In this document: piece after piece, positions 1 to 10,909 of the stretch | Numbering within the stretch: position 1 is the first letter of the stretch | How the letters are laid out: each line of letters begins with the position of its first letter | Assembly: GCA_013399695.1 (NCBI GenBank) | Contig: VXAU01000197.1 | Span: 468,303 to 532,302 of the forward strand | DNA from: Formicarius rufipectus | Taxonomy: Eukaryota; Chordata; Aves; Passeriformes; Formicariidae | Direction: 5' to 3' | DNA length: 64,000 nucleotides | Position numbers and translations under genes: made by a program | The notes under the pieces: model-generated | The model's input: only the letters and a program-made list of their open reading frames with translations | Told to the model about the DNA's origin: nothing | Database searches by the model: none

Positions 1-109
1 GGCACAGATCCGTGAAGAGATTGACAAATTTGGTATTAAAGTGTACCAGTTCCCTGAGTGTGACTCTGATGAAGATGAAGAGTTCAAGCAGCAAGACAGA
101 GAGCTGAAG
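1..109 (+). CDS. SEPT5: SEPT5 exon, late GTPase domain (5' edge at window boundary)
   Basis: This exon encodes AQIREEIDKFGIKVYQFPEC followed by an acidic SDEDEE run and FKQQDRELK. Base 1 completes a codon from the unseen sequence upstream. The exon ends at AAG before the donor GTAAGG at 110-115. Whether the true exon start is base 1 or lies upstream cannot be told from here. Confidence 0.93.
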
Positions 110-3100
110 GTAAGGAACCTTCTCACCAGAGGACTGCTAAGTCAGGCTCCATGGTTATGTGGATCACTCCAGAAGGAGCTAGATCTGCCATGTGTGTGCC
201 AAAGGCCTGTGCTGCCCAGAGAACAGCCTTGGCTCATGTGGGAGATGGCCTGGAGAAGGTGCTGTGTCCTTGCTGGTGCCGTGATGTCCATGTGGCATGA
301 AGACATGGCACTTCTGCTCTCCCTCCAGTGCACTGTCAGTCTTTCTTCCATCTACCCCTGCCTGTATGTTTAAGATGAAGGCTGGGTTGTGCAGCATTGC
401 TAAGCACCTATTTCTGAGTGATGTCATCAAGGAGGAGAGATTTGTGAGTGATTAGACACCACTGTGACACATAAGTTGTATGGGCAGACAAATTATGATC
501 ATATAGACATGTCTGGAGGCCTTAGCAGCCCAGTCCCGACCCCCTCCCAAGCTGAGCCAGTCCTGTGTGTGCATGAAGTATGGCCTTGTTTCTCCTATCC
601 AAGAGGGAGCAATGGGTTTTGACTCCCTTCTGAGCAGAGGAGAGCACAGCTTGTACTCTCTGCCTGGAGAAGCTCTAGGCCTACATTGTCCCACTTGTGT
701 GGTGTCCCAGCCTCTTTGCTCTGGCTTCCTGGTAGAGCTTCACCACCGAGAAAGGCCACAGGCATCTGCAGAGACACAGCTTCCCTCAGGACAGCTGAGG
801 TCAGCTGGGAATTGGGTTGCCTGTAGATCCCAGTGCTTTAGGCTTTTCTCTGCAACCGGTGGCACGTGTGGATATCGCTGTGGCTTTGCCTCTCCTGCTC
901 GGCTGTGCCTGAGCCTGTGCCTGTGCTTGGTCCTTGGTGTGGGATCCATGGGCAGAGCTGGGCTCAGCCGTGCCTCTCGTTCCAGGAGAGCGCCCCCTTT
1001 GCCGTCATCGGCAGCAACACGGTGGTGGAGGCGAAAGGCCAGCGAGTCCGTGGGCGGCTCTACCCCTGGGGCATCGTGGAAGGTAAGCAGGGAGCCTGGG
1101 AGCTGGCATTGTGAGGAGGGGCAGGCACTTACAACAGGGATGGTAGGGGAGAGCCGGGACTGTCTGTGCCACCTTTGGCACATGGCAGGGGACAGGGTGG
1201 GGTGGAGACAGGACAACTGGGACTGGCTCAGGAGGTCTGTTACTGGGAGTGTAGCAATAACCCTCCCATGACAGACTGAAGAGAGGCTCCAGTATGAGTG
1301 GAAGAATGCCTGGGCTGTAATATGCACTAGGATATGGCTTCTTATTAAGGGGGGAGGTTGAGCATTGCCCGTTTAGTTTCTGGGGAGAAGCTGTTGTCTT
1401 CAGCCATACAATCATAACCCCTCCTGCCCTCCCTCCTCTGCTGCCCCTCCTGGAAGTGCTGGAGGCTGTGCTGATGCACAGTGTGTTTGTCTCCAACTTT
1501 CTTCCTTTGCAAAGGGAGAGATTTCATACAGCCCACTGGCAGAAAAACCACCGGAATGGCTTTTGCTGCTGTTGCTGACTCCCCCATGCCGGTTTGTTGC
1601 TTTTAGGCTTTGCAGCTTTAGATCCCAAAAGCTTGTCTGTGCCCTCGTGGCTGGTGGTGCTGGCTGCCCAGCTATTGGCTCTGCTCCCTTGCTGGCTCCA
1701 AAGGGGACTGAGCCTGATGGGATGCTGGCATTTGGCAGTAGGATCAGCTTTGTGAAACCCTGTGCCTGACACAGCTGGCTTCCCCCAGCCCTGCAGAGAG
1801 GTAAATGGAGATCACCATGGCAGGCACAGCACTTCCCACAGTGCTGTCTGGAGCCAGGCTCCCCATGGCAACAGCAGCTCTTTCAGCTCTCCATTGCCTA
1901 CTCTTGGCTTTGCCCCTCAGGGGCTGATTTTGTCTACAGGGGCCTTTTGATAAGTCCTAAATTTTGATGAGAAAAGCAATTTGCCTCCAGCACCAGCTGT
2001 GCTCAGTCTGGTTATAACAGTGACATGTCACGTACCTAGGATCCTCTCTCAGGGCTCTGTACATGCTTCATTAATCCTCTTTCCCAGAAAAAGTCCTGGG
2101 AACACTGACTTGAGCAGCCTGGCCTTAGCATTAAGAAACACAGAGCATCATCAAGGCTGTGCCAGGGCAGTGGAGGGGGCAGGTTGGGGGGAGGATGAGG
2201 ATGGAGTGCTGGGATGGGGATTTAGTCCAGCCTGGGTGCCAGGAGGCAGAAGGGGCTTCCTGGAGAGAGCTGGTGAGGTGTGACATCCAAGAACTCTCCC
2301 GGTTTTGCTTCCCCAGTGGAAAACCAGGCACACTGCGACTTCGTGAAGCTGCGGAACATGCTGATCCGGACACACATGCACGACCTGAAGGATGTCACCT
2401 GCGATGTCCACTACGAGAACTACCGAGCTCAGTGCATCCAGCAAATGACCAGGTGGGTCCCCCCCCGTGCTGGGAGCTGTGTCTCACAACAGCTCATTGC
2501 CCAGGAGGCTGTGAGTCTGCTGGGGACGTGCTGGGCTGCAGCCTGGGCAGTGGTACTGAGAACTAACATAGCAAATCCAAGCATGTTTCCCACAGCCTTG
2601 AACCCACGGTGGGAATGCTTCTGAGAATCCATGTTCCTGTCTGAGTATTCCCCATGCAGATATTGGGAAATAGACCTAATGATTCTTTAGAAGAGCTGTT
2701 TCTAGCACGGGGTGAATTATGTCCAGCCTAGTGAAATGGAATAAACCAGTGTGTGAGTGATGTGATGTGATAGCTGTGTGCATTGCTGAAGAGGAAGGCA
2801 ATCTGCAGTCTACAGTTCTGTCCAGATGACAGCATGACCCTTGGGATGCTGCTGATCCTCAGACAACAGAGCCCAGGCAATTAGTAAGACCACGCACCTC
2901 CAAATGTTACTCTGCATTGTCTTCCCATTGCATTTGATTCTCCATAGTTTTAGTCACAATTATAAGAAAACAGAAGAGAGAGCATACATGGGCTTCCCAT
3001 TTGAGACCTCTGTTTTTCCTTCTCCCTTCCATGACTGATGCACTGGGGAAAAAAATTTCGCTTTAAGTAGGTCTTGGCTCCTCTGCTGTGGGCCATCCCC

Positions 3101-4789
3101 TTCATTTCCTGCTGGACCTGGCTGCTGTCTCTGCTGCCACGTTGCAGAGCAGAAATGGCTGTGCCTCGGCAGGGAGCAGCCCCGGTGTGTGCCGACGTGC
3201 AGGTTGGCACACCCTCCTGACACACAGTGTATTCCAGTCCTTTTGCATAGCAGACAAGCCTGTTTGTTTCAACAATGAGTATATGGAGTCCCAAAATAAC
3301 TGTGTTAAATGTTAGAGCTGTGTGAGCGTTGTCACAGCTGCTGTTTAGGTAGGCTGTGGGTCTATTAAAGGAAGAGCATGATGAAAAAGCAATTGCTAAG
3401 CTTAGGAAAAGCTTCACATGGCCATGGTTAGTTCCATGCCAGTGAACAAGTCTTATAACAAGTCTTATAAAACCAGAGCAGGGCAATGTCTAGAGAGTTT
3501 TGGGAGCATATTCCAAACTCCACGTTTGGAATTGTCTCAATAATGAGCCAATGGTGACTCCAAGTGGTGAGGACCTGCAAGTGACATCTTGAAGTTCCAA
3601 TTTCAGCCTAAACGTCTTTGGCTACTACCATCCTCTCCTCACCTACTGAGAGCTCCTCTGACTTTTGGAAGAAAGCCACCTCCTTTCTCTGTCCCCACCT
3701 GCACTCATGTGCACCCCCAGCACTCACAGCAATGCTGCTGTGCTGTGCTTGTTTCTTGCCTCCCACCTCCTGAATAGGAGGGCAGGCTTTGTTACCAGAC
3801 CTGCAGAGATTAAACTGTTCCTCTGGTTTTATCTTTCTGAAAAAAAAGAGAAAAAAGGACTATGGTGAGCATGTTGTTCACCAGGGAATGCTCACAGTTT
3901 GTGTTGGTGCTGCATGTATGTGTGGGCATAAGCACAGAAGATCCAAAAGAGACCAGATAAATTGTCTATAAATATCTCTACTAAGCTTGCCAGTGCAGTT
4001 AGAAAGGTGGTTGGAAATATCAGCCCCTTCTGTGTTTGCTCTCAGTGTAAACCTGATTTGGCTTTTCTGTTAGCTACCCACACACTTGTATTTTGAACAC
4101 TGTCATTGACATTGGTTGCATTCTGTATCCAAGTGCATCCCACACCTCTGGACTGGATTGCCCCCCAGCCCTTCCACCTGGCTGGATGAATGCTGCTGCA
4201 TTGCTGACTGATCTGCCATTGGGAGTGACAGTCATTATGTGGTGACACCAAAGCCAGCCAGCGTGAACCACTTCTGACTGCATTTCCCCCCTCTCTCCAT
4301 GTCTCCAGCAAGCTGACTCAGGACAACAGGATAGAAAGCCCAATTCCCATTCTGCCTCTCCCGACACCGGACACCGAGACAGAGAAGCTGATCAAGATGA
4401 AGGATGAGGAGGTGAGACCCATTTCTGCCTGTGCCTCCTTGGTGTTGGAGCTGGAGTCTGAGGTGTTTCTCCAGGGTTGCCCCATAGAGGCTGTCCTGAG
4501 TCTTCCCACTCCTGCCTCCCACCATCGTGGGCTCCTGGGGTGGAGGACAGGGGTGTGAAAGCTGTAGCTTCCTGTCAGGGAAATGTGGCTACATTCCACC
4601 CCAGATTCAAGTGCCTCTGTGCTCAGGCAGGAGTTAATACTGCCTGAGAGATCCCTTTGGCAGCTCCAAGGAGCTGCCCCCAGTGTGGATCAGCAGGTCC
4701 CTTTCTGACTCTCCCTTCTGTGTCTCACACAGTTACGGCGGATGCAAGAGATGCTGCAGAAGATGCAGCAGCAGATGCAGGATCAGTGA
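1..4789 (+). CDS. SEPT5: SEPT5 (septin-5), 3' part of gene, spliced, five exons
   Basis: Septin-5 is a GTP-binding filament-forming septin enriched in neurons and platelets, where it associates with syntaxin and restrains vesicle exocytosis. Five exons join in frame (1-109, 986-1082, 2317-2452, 4309-4411, 4733-4789) to give 166 residues, about the last 45% of the usual ~369-residue protein. The visible part is the end of the GTPase domain (the SDEDEEFKQQDRELK stretch and VIGSNTVVEAKGQRVRGR), the septin RLYPWG segment, the septin unique element (NQAHCDFVKLRNMLIRTHMH), and a C-terminal coiled coil rich in Met and Gln ending QQMQDQ. All junctions are GT-AG. The first base of the window is the last base of a codon, so the gene is cut at the window edge and its GTPase P-loop lies outside. 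GP1BB follows on the same strand, as in human. The closest alternatives are the SEPT1/2/4 subgroup, but the tail and the GP1BB neighbour favour SEPT5. Confidence 0.95.
986..1082 (+). CDS. SEPT5: SEPT5 exon with RLYPWG septin segment
   Basis: The acceptor CTCGTTCCAG ends at 985 and the donor GTAAGC starts at 1083. The exon carries 32 whole codons, from ESAPFAVIGSNTVVEAKG to RLYPWGIVE, plus the first base of a split Val codon. It is GC-richer than the flanking introns, which is common for bird coding exons. Confidence 0.95.
2317..2452 (+). CDS. SEPT5: SEPT5 exon, septin unique element
   Basis: The acceptor TTGCTTCCCCAG ends at 2316 and the donor GTGGGT starts at 2453. The exon begins with the last two bases of the split Val codon and ends with AG of a split Ser codon. 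It encodes ENQAHCDFVKLRNMLIRTHM, HDLKDVTCDVHYENYRAQ and CIQQMT, the unique element that separates septins from other P-loop GTPases and contributes to the filament interface. Confidence 0.95.
4309..4411 (+). CDS. SEPT5: SEPT5 exon, hinge and start of coiled coil
   Basis: The acceptor CATGTCTCCAG ends at 4308 and the donor GTGAGA starts at 4412. The exon opens with C, completing Ser, then encodes KLTQDNRIESPIPILPLPTP followed by DTETEKLIKMKDEE. The Pro-rich hinge links the GTPase domain to the coiled coil. Confidence 0.95.
4733..4789 (+). CDS. SEPT5: SEPT5 terminal coding exon
   Basis: The acceptor GTCTCACACAG ends at 4732. Eighteen codons (LRRMQEMLQKMQQQMQDQ) and a TGA stop at 4787-4789 complete the short C-terminal coiled coil. 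The last residues, QMQDQ, match mammalian septin-5 as I remember it. Confidence 0.95.
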   Translation, partial: LRRMQEMLQKMQQQMQDQ

Positions 4790-5050
4790 GAGGCAGGTAC
4801 CCAGAGGGCAGAGGGAATTCCCCAGTGACCACCTGAGACCTGGCAAGAGCTGTGAACGTTTAAAAAAGGTTTCCTGTTATATAGAGACTCATGAGCAAGA
4901 GCTACACCTGCACCCTCTAATTTATTAGCAGCAATGGTGGCTTTTCAGCCAACTGGATTGTGGAGGAGGCTGTTCACTTAACAGTTTACTGATGTGTATT
5001 TCTTTTTAAATAATTATTCTTTTGTTTCTTTTCTTGCTGTTTTTTTTTTT

Positions 5051-5056
5051 AATAAA
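5051..5056 (+). terminator. Proximal poly(A) signal, SEPT5
   Basis: AATAAA lies 262 bases after the SEPT5 stop, directly behind a T-run at 5041-5050. GT-rich sequence (CTTGTGTGGG) follows at about 5131, a plausible downstream element. Confidence 0.65.
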
Positions 5057-8000
5057 CTAGCCTGGGAAGTCTCTAAGACATCCTAAAAAAAAAGAGAAGA
5101 AAAAGATCCCTCTTTCCCATGTACTAATCTCTTGTGTGGGAATGCTCTGGTATTTAAAGTCCTGGTTTCTCTGGTGTACAAACTTACGGACTATCTGTGT
5201 CAATGCACGTAAATGTTTACTCCCAGCTGAGGTGCTGTGCCCTGTCCCTGTTTCCCTTGTCTGGGGCCAGCACAAGCTTTGTAAAGGCAGCTGTACCCTC
5301 CTGTGAGTTTGACCTGTGCTGCTCATGCTTCTCAGCCTGGGGACAGCTCTGGCCCAGAGACCTGGGGCTGGGGGTTTCTCTGTGCACTGACCTGCTCAGG
5401 AGTACTGATGGTTGCCTGGTTTCCTATCCAGATTTTTATAGAGCTTTTGTTTAGTTGGTTGGTTTTGTTCTTCCTATCAAGAAGCTCCAGGATATTTGCA
5501 CTGAGCAGCAAGGGACCGAGTCTCTCAAAGTTGGTTAGAAGAAAATGTCTTCTACTGCTCTCAGTTATGTCTTTCTGGCAGAGAGGATGAGTTGTTGACT
5601 ATTCCCTGCAAGGAGTTGATGGGAGTGGGCCCCTTCCCTGCCATGGTTTCCTCCTTGGCAGGCTGGAGGCATTGGTAGATGAACCCCAGGGCCCTGCAGT
5701 AGATGGGTGAGGGTATCTCATAGTTTAGCTCTGGTTGTCCAACTAAAGTGTGTCTTTAGTGTCCGCTCTGAAAAGCACTGTGGCAGCCAGAGTGCTTGGA
5801 CAGGACTGCTTTCAAAGGGGGTAGAAACTCTAGGGCTGAAATCCAACCCCAAATGCAGACCTGTGCCCTGTCCCCAGTCTTTGCAATCCCACGAGCACAT
5901 TGCTGGCTCTGAGCCTCTCCTGGGGGAAGGGGCAGTTTTTGTAGGCCTGTACCTGAGATGTGCAGGCCACCTGTCCAGACAGGTGTTGGGTCAGTATGGC
6001 AGGTGCAGGAGTGTCACTGTGTGAGGCTGAGCACAGCTCAGCACACTTGGCACTTGCTCCCCTGCCCTTCCCCTGGGACTCGGCCCTTCTCCCCCTCCCT
6101 AGTCCAAGGCTCTTCCTCTCTTAGTACTGGGAAGGCTGGTGGATCTGCTGGGCAGAGATAAGTGCACTCTGAGCAGCAGCTCCTGTCTTGTTCTTGCTTC
6201 CTGCAGTATTTTTAACTTCAGCCCAGCCAGAGCAGAGCCCTGGAGTGTGATGTGCCTGACAGGGCAGGGCTCACCAGCAACACTGCCACGCATGCAGGAA
6301 TCAGGGCTGTTAGAGGGAGAGACACTTGGCTCTTCCATCTGGCTCCAGGGAGTGCTGCCATGGGCTGGGCCCTTCTGCTCCTTGGCTGATTCCCCTGTCC
6401 CTTTTCACCTTTTATATTTGCTAGGTAGAGATCTTTGGATCTCCCCAGTAGATCTCTGTGGGTAGGAAGTGCAGTGTTGGCCAGGAATAGCCAGGCTCTA
6501 AATTCTGTTATTTGTTGCTGCATTTGTCTGATTCCTCCATGGGGCTTTAGAGTCCCAGTCAGGGCCTGTCCAGGTGGTGAGTAGGTTGGCTGGTTCCAGT
6601 TATTCACTGTACTGAGCCTCTGCTTAGCCAGAGCTGTAGGGGCAGGGGAGTGACCCTGGCACCTCACGGAAGGTGGGAGCCCTTTGGCAGAACTGTGCAA
6701 GCTGGGCAAGAACAGTGTCCAACAGTGTTTATTTTTGGTTTGTTTTTTTTTTCCATTCTCCCCTATTTTGGGCTCATAAGTGGCAGTGCCAGCCTAGGAG
6801 AGTAGAGGGATTCAGCTTGGCTTCAATAACATGCCAGGACCAAAGTGCTTAAGGAGGAAGTACAATCCTTTGTGCAATGTGCTTACTTGAGTGGTGGAGT
6901 GACTGGAAGCAGGAGCTTCCTCCAGGTTTTCTGAAGCTGGGTTGCTGCTGTCCAAAGTTGGTTCTCAGTTCTCTGCTTTATCTGTGCTGGTATTATGGAA
7001 AACACCTTGAAGTACCTGTTCCCTCTTTTCTTACACTGGTCTTGTTGGTGAGGAGGATGTTCTGTTGCAAATGAGCCCTGTCCCGCTGGAGATGTTCCTC
7101 CTTCAAACAGATTTATTCCTAGGAGACCTTTTCCCTTTAGCATGGACACAGAGCAGCTGACAACTCTTATCCTGGGCTGTGCACAGAGGTGTTGTGTGCT
7201 GGTGAGAGCACTGGTACATTGGTCACAGGCAGGCAGGGCTGCTAAGCGTGGATCTGCCCCTGTCCCTCTGAGAGAGGAAGCCTCCATCAGCTCAGTGCAT
7301 GTGTCTCCTTCATCAAGTTGATAGTCACAAGTCTGTCCTCTACAGAGAGCTGAAGCCTTTGGCAATGAGCTGGCAAAGATGGTTTGAGCTGCATTTGGGA
7401 AAAAAAACACATAGGAGTGAGGCACCAGAGGTGGCTTCTACAGAGGAGGAGTGGTACCACTGAAATCACGTCTGTGTAGGAGGTTCCCTGCCCAGAGTGC
7501 CAGAGTCTGGGGGCTGCTTGGAAAGGGCTTAGATACTCTTTCTGGAGGGCACCAGGGATGCAGACTCTGGCCTGGAAGGTGGCATCTGTTTATTAAAGGA
7601 GTGTTTTGTATTGTGGCATCAAGTCACACAGGAAGTGGAGAGGAGCCTCCTGAACACGTGTAGCTTGGCCATTTGGCTGTCAGTGAGAAGTGTGCATAGG
7701 AAAGTAATTTAACACCTCCCCTCACACAACCCTCTACAGCCTCATATGCAATCCCTGCACCCCAGGCACATTCCTATGCCTCTGCCAAGCTTTGTCCTGC
7801 CAAGTGAGTGGCTGCAGGGGTGGTGTCCCACTCTGCAGGGCTGTCCGGGCTGCAGCTGGGGCTGTTGGTACATCTGGGCCCCTCTGCCTGGCTGGGGATG
7901 GAGCCACAGCATGAACTCCTTCTGTGCCACTGCTGTGCTGGTCCTGCCTGTGCAGTCCCTGCAGCCCCCCTGCATGCCTCCCCTCAAGGAGGGGATCCCA

Positions 8001-8284
8001 CTCTTCATGCTCTGCAATGGCATTCCCTGCTCCTCCTCACAAGCTCCGCTGTGCTTTAATGCTGGCTTGCTCCTGCCATGCACCTTCCTCACCCCCTGCT
8101 TCATTCCTAGGCTCTTTGTTTCTTGTCCATCTATTGGGTTATTATAATTATATTTTTTGTACATTTTCTGTTTGAACATTTTGTCATTGTGAGCAAAGAA
8201 AAATGAAACCTTTTAAAACATATCCATTTTATTAAATGATTATTGTTATTATTATTAATGTTTACTACCTGAATTGATCAGTGA

Positions 8285-8290
8285 AATAAA
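8285..8290 (+). terminator. Distal poly(A) signal, probable long SEPT5 3' UTR
   Basis: AATAAA sits after an AT-rich tract with ATTATTGTTATTATTATT and before a T/G-rich stretch (CCTCTTTCTGTTTG). This is a textbook arrangement for a second, longer transcript end. Confidence 0.5.
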
Positions 8291-8310
8291 TACATTCAAA
8301 AAACCAACCT

Positions 8311-10800
8311 CTTTCTGTTTGATTTTCAGCCCCCTTGAACAGCATTGGTGATATATTAGGGGCAGGAGAGAGCAAAACTGACACTGTTTCTCCTTTTATC
8401 TAATTTTGGCAGAGAAGGCTCCAGGCAGGACTTCCTGCATGGGATTTCTGGCCTGTCTATGCCAGAAGCTAGCAAGCTGATCTTGAAGTTCTTCTGTCTT
8501 CAAGTTTCCCCTAGGAGTGGTGTCTAAATCAGCAATGGGCAGCTGGGCAGGATCCAGTCCCAGGAAATCCAGTTTGTAAGTAGCCAGAGCAGCATTCATT
8601 GCCAAGCCTGTGCTGCATGCAGAGCCACAGTGGGTCTGGCTCTAGATCAGCTCCATGCCACACCTGGCCTGAACACCTGCCTGGGAATAAACGTAGCACC
8701 AAATGCATGAGACGAGGTAAGTTTGCTGAGCAAACTTAAGCTGCAGTAGCTGAACTGCTCCCAAGTGGAAAGCAGGCCCTGCAGGAAAAACTGGGTTGGT
8801 TTGTTAGCCTAAGTTCTCTTTGCCACTCTGCCTGCCCACCACAGTGAAACAAACTGGAATGATCTGCTCCAACTTCACAGAAATTTAAAGCTTTAATGTT
8901 TTCTTTAGCTCATCAAAATTTTCCCCTCAAGGCCAAATTCTGCCCTTGTTTGCACCCTCAGTTCTCTTCACATGGGCACATTCAGGACATGCCTAATTTC
9001 TGCTCTGTAGGATGTGCACAGTAACAGTTGTGCTCAGTGAGGCAACAGTTTCACAACACGATCCTGGTGGCGTTAGCACAATGAATGCCTGCTCAGGCTG
9101 ATGGCAGAAAATTGTCAAAGTGTGATGGCCACGAGAAGACAAGATTCTGCCTAAGTATAGTTTTGACCCTTGGACTCACCACTTCAAGTATTTATGTAAT
9201 TCAGTTTCTGAGTAAAGGATGTGGTCAGTCTTTCTCAGTAACTGCGCACTGCACACTCATCCAGAGCTGCAGGCCCACTTGGCTACCCAAGGGCAGGGGT
9301 GCTCCAGGAGCAGTCCCTCAGAGCACTGTCTTTCCCAGTCTGTTTGCCCTCCTGTGAATCCCATTAGTTTAGTTTGATGTAGACAGTGGAATGATAAGAG
9401 TTATGTTTTACCCCTATATGAATCATGTGAGGATGCAGGTGTCTGGAGAATCTTTCTCTGGAAAGATGGGTGGATGGATTGGAAGTCTATTTCTATCAGC
9501 AGATCTTTCGCTATTAAGTAAGAGTAGATTTGTGCCACTGTTTCAAGGGGAACCTGAGGGTCAGCACCCAGAAAAGTGCCAGGTCTCACCACTCTGCCAA
9601 GTGCAGTTTTCCTGATGAGGTTGGAAACCAAAGGCCACAATGCTCAGAGTGTGGTACAAACCAGTCATGTCACCTCCCAGGTTGAAGTGCATTTTGAGTT
9701 GCTATGCAATGAGACTGCGATGTTTCTGTTGGGCTGAGCCCGTGGGCCCAGAATCACAGTTATCAGTACTGTCAGTGTCTCTCCCAGCAAACGTGTTCTT
9801 GTGAGCAGTGTCAGCTCCCACTTCTTGGAAGACTTGCTCAAGGAAGCATCAGCTTCCGATGACATGTGGCAGACTTGCAGGAAGGCCTTGTGTGGGAGGT
9901 GTCCCTGGGATGAGCCTGACCCTTATCTTGCCAGCCAGCTGCAAGGGGATTATCCGGGAGCCTGGCTATGCAGCTGCACACACTCTTGCTCTGGCTGGAC
10001 TGCCTTAAGACCTTCCTCTTGTGTTGTAAAGACAGCAAGAAAGCAAGGATTGAGCTGCTCTGGTAAGTCAACAAAGTTACCTTCTGTTCTTGTTTTTATT
10101 CTGTTGACAGCACAGAAAAGGACTGCCTTGTTGCAGGTATGTAGTTGCAGTTCTCTAGGAGAAGCTGTAACAGCTCATGTGTTCAGCAGTGGCATGAGAC
10201 TGTAATAACGACTCTTTGGCCCATGTCTTCCAGCACAGTCACAGCTCCAGAAGATTAATCACCTGCTGGAGCAGTGTCTACCATGGGAAGCTGTACTGAC
10301 CTCCACCCTCAGTGATCAGCATGCTCTCTGCAGCCAAGGACTGTTTGTCACTTCTTTCCAAAACTAGAAAGGCTATTTTTCACTTGTGGTAACAGTAAAT
10401 TTATTTCTGAATCTCCTCTTGTAATTTGCATGAACAAAGCTTTGCTTACAGGTGGAATTCAGAGCTATGATAAGGCACGACCTGTTCCATATTCTAGTTT
10501 TTGATTCCTTGACAGAAATTTTGTTCAGTAATTCACCTCCACTAATGCTGAAAATACAAGCAGCTCTTGTACAGTTCTGAGGACTAGTGAAAATGTATTT
10601 GATAGCTGCAGCTAAGCCTCCCAGTAGCTATGGGTTCACATCCCTCCTCAAATCCAGGGTTGGAAGACCAGGAACATTTATTTCCTCTCCTGTAAAGAGA
10701 GACCAAGAATTTGCACATCTCTTTTAACTCTGTTCTTTTCAGAGCTCTCACATCTCCTGTGAAGGACAGAAAATTCACACAACTTTAGAAACTCATCCTC
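8311..10800. other. Intergenic region between SEPT5 and GP1BB, no gene seen
   Basis: I see no exon of a known family and no repeat here. The region should contain the GP1BB promoter and any untranslated first exon, because mammalian GP1BB has one small intron near its start codon. A GATA motif at 10468-10474 is the only promoter-like element I would single out. Confidence 0.5.
10468..10474 (+). promoter_or_regulatory. GATA motif upstream of GP1BB
   Basis: TGATAAG fits the WGATAR consensus and lies about 440 bases before the GP1BB start codon. GATA-1 drives GP1BB in the human megakaryocyte lineage, so a functional site is plausible. One six-base core is weak evidence by itself. Confidence 0.25.
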
Positions 10801-10909
10801 AGAACAAACCAACAGAAGACCTGGGCGTGTTGTGTCAGTCCTAGAGTTTGTGGTGCCTACCTGGTTTCCACCTCATCCAATCTCATCAGGGAAGTGTTTG
10901 CAGGTGAAG

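Larger units (their letters stand above)
4790..8310 (+). other. SEPT5: Probable SEPT5 3' UTR with proximal and distal ends
   Basis: No coding exon is recognisable between the SEPT5 stop and about 8.3 kb. Two canonical AATAAA signals mark possible transcript ends, near 5.07 kb and near 8.30 kb. The final 170 bases before the distal signal are AT-rich and read like a vertebrate 3' UTR end. The short open frames here lie on both strands with no family resemblance, so I treat them as chance. The long form is inferred, not shown. Confidence 0.55.

Noticed and set aside
567..1327. Open frames of 234 codons (plus) and 195 codons (minus) over SEPT5 intron/exon sequence
   Set aside because: They run across an intron and the 986-1082 exon in the wrong frame; SEPT5 explains the coding signal.
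2159..2566. 135-codon plus frame overlapping the 2317-2452 exon
   Set aside because: It reads the exon out of the septin frame; the correct frame gives NQAHCDFVKLRN.
3445..3468. 12-bp direct duplication AACAAGTCTTAT in a SEPT5 intron
   Set aside because: Two exact copies only; an ordinary slippage product without further signal.
10832..10909. In-frame upstream ATG extending GP1BB by 26 residues
   Set aside because: The added residues do not form a signal peptide, whereas the ATG at 10910 begins one directly.
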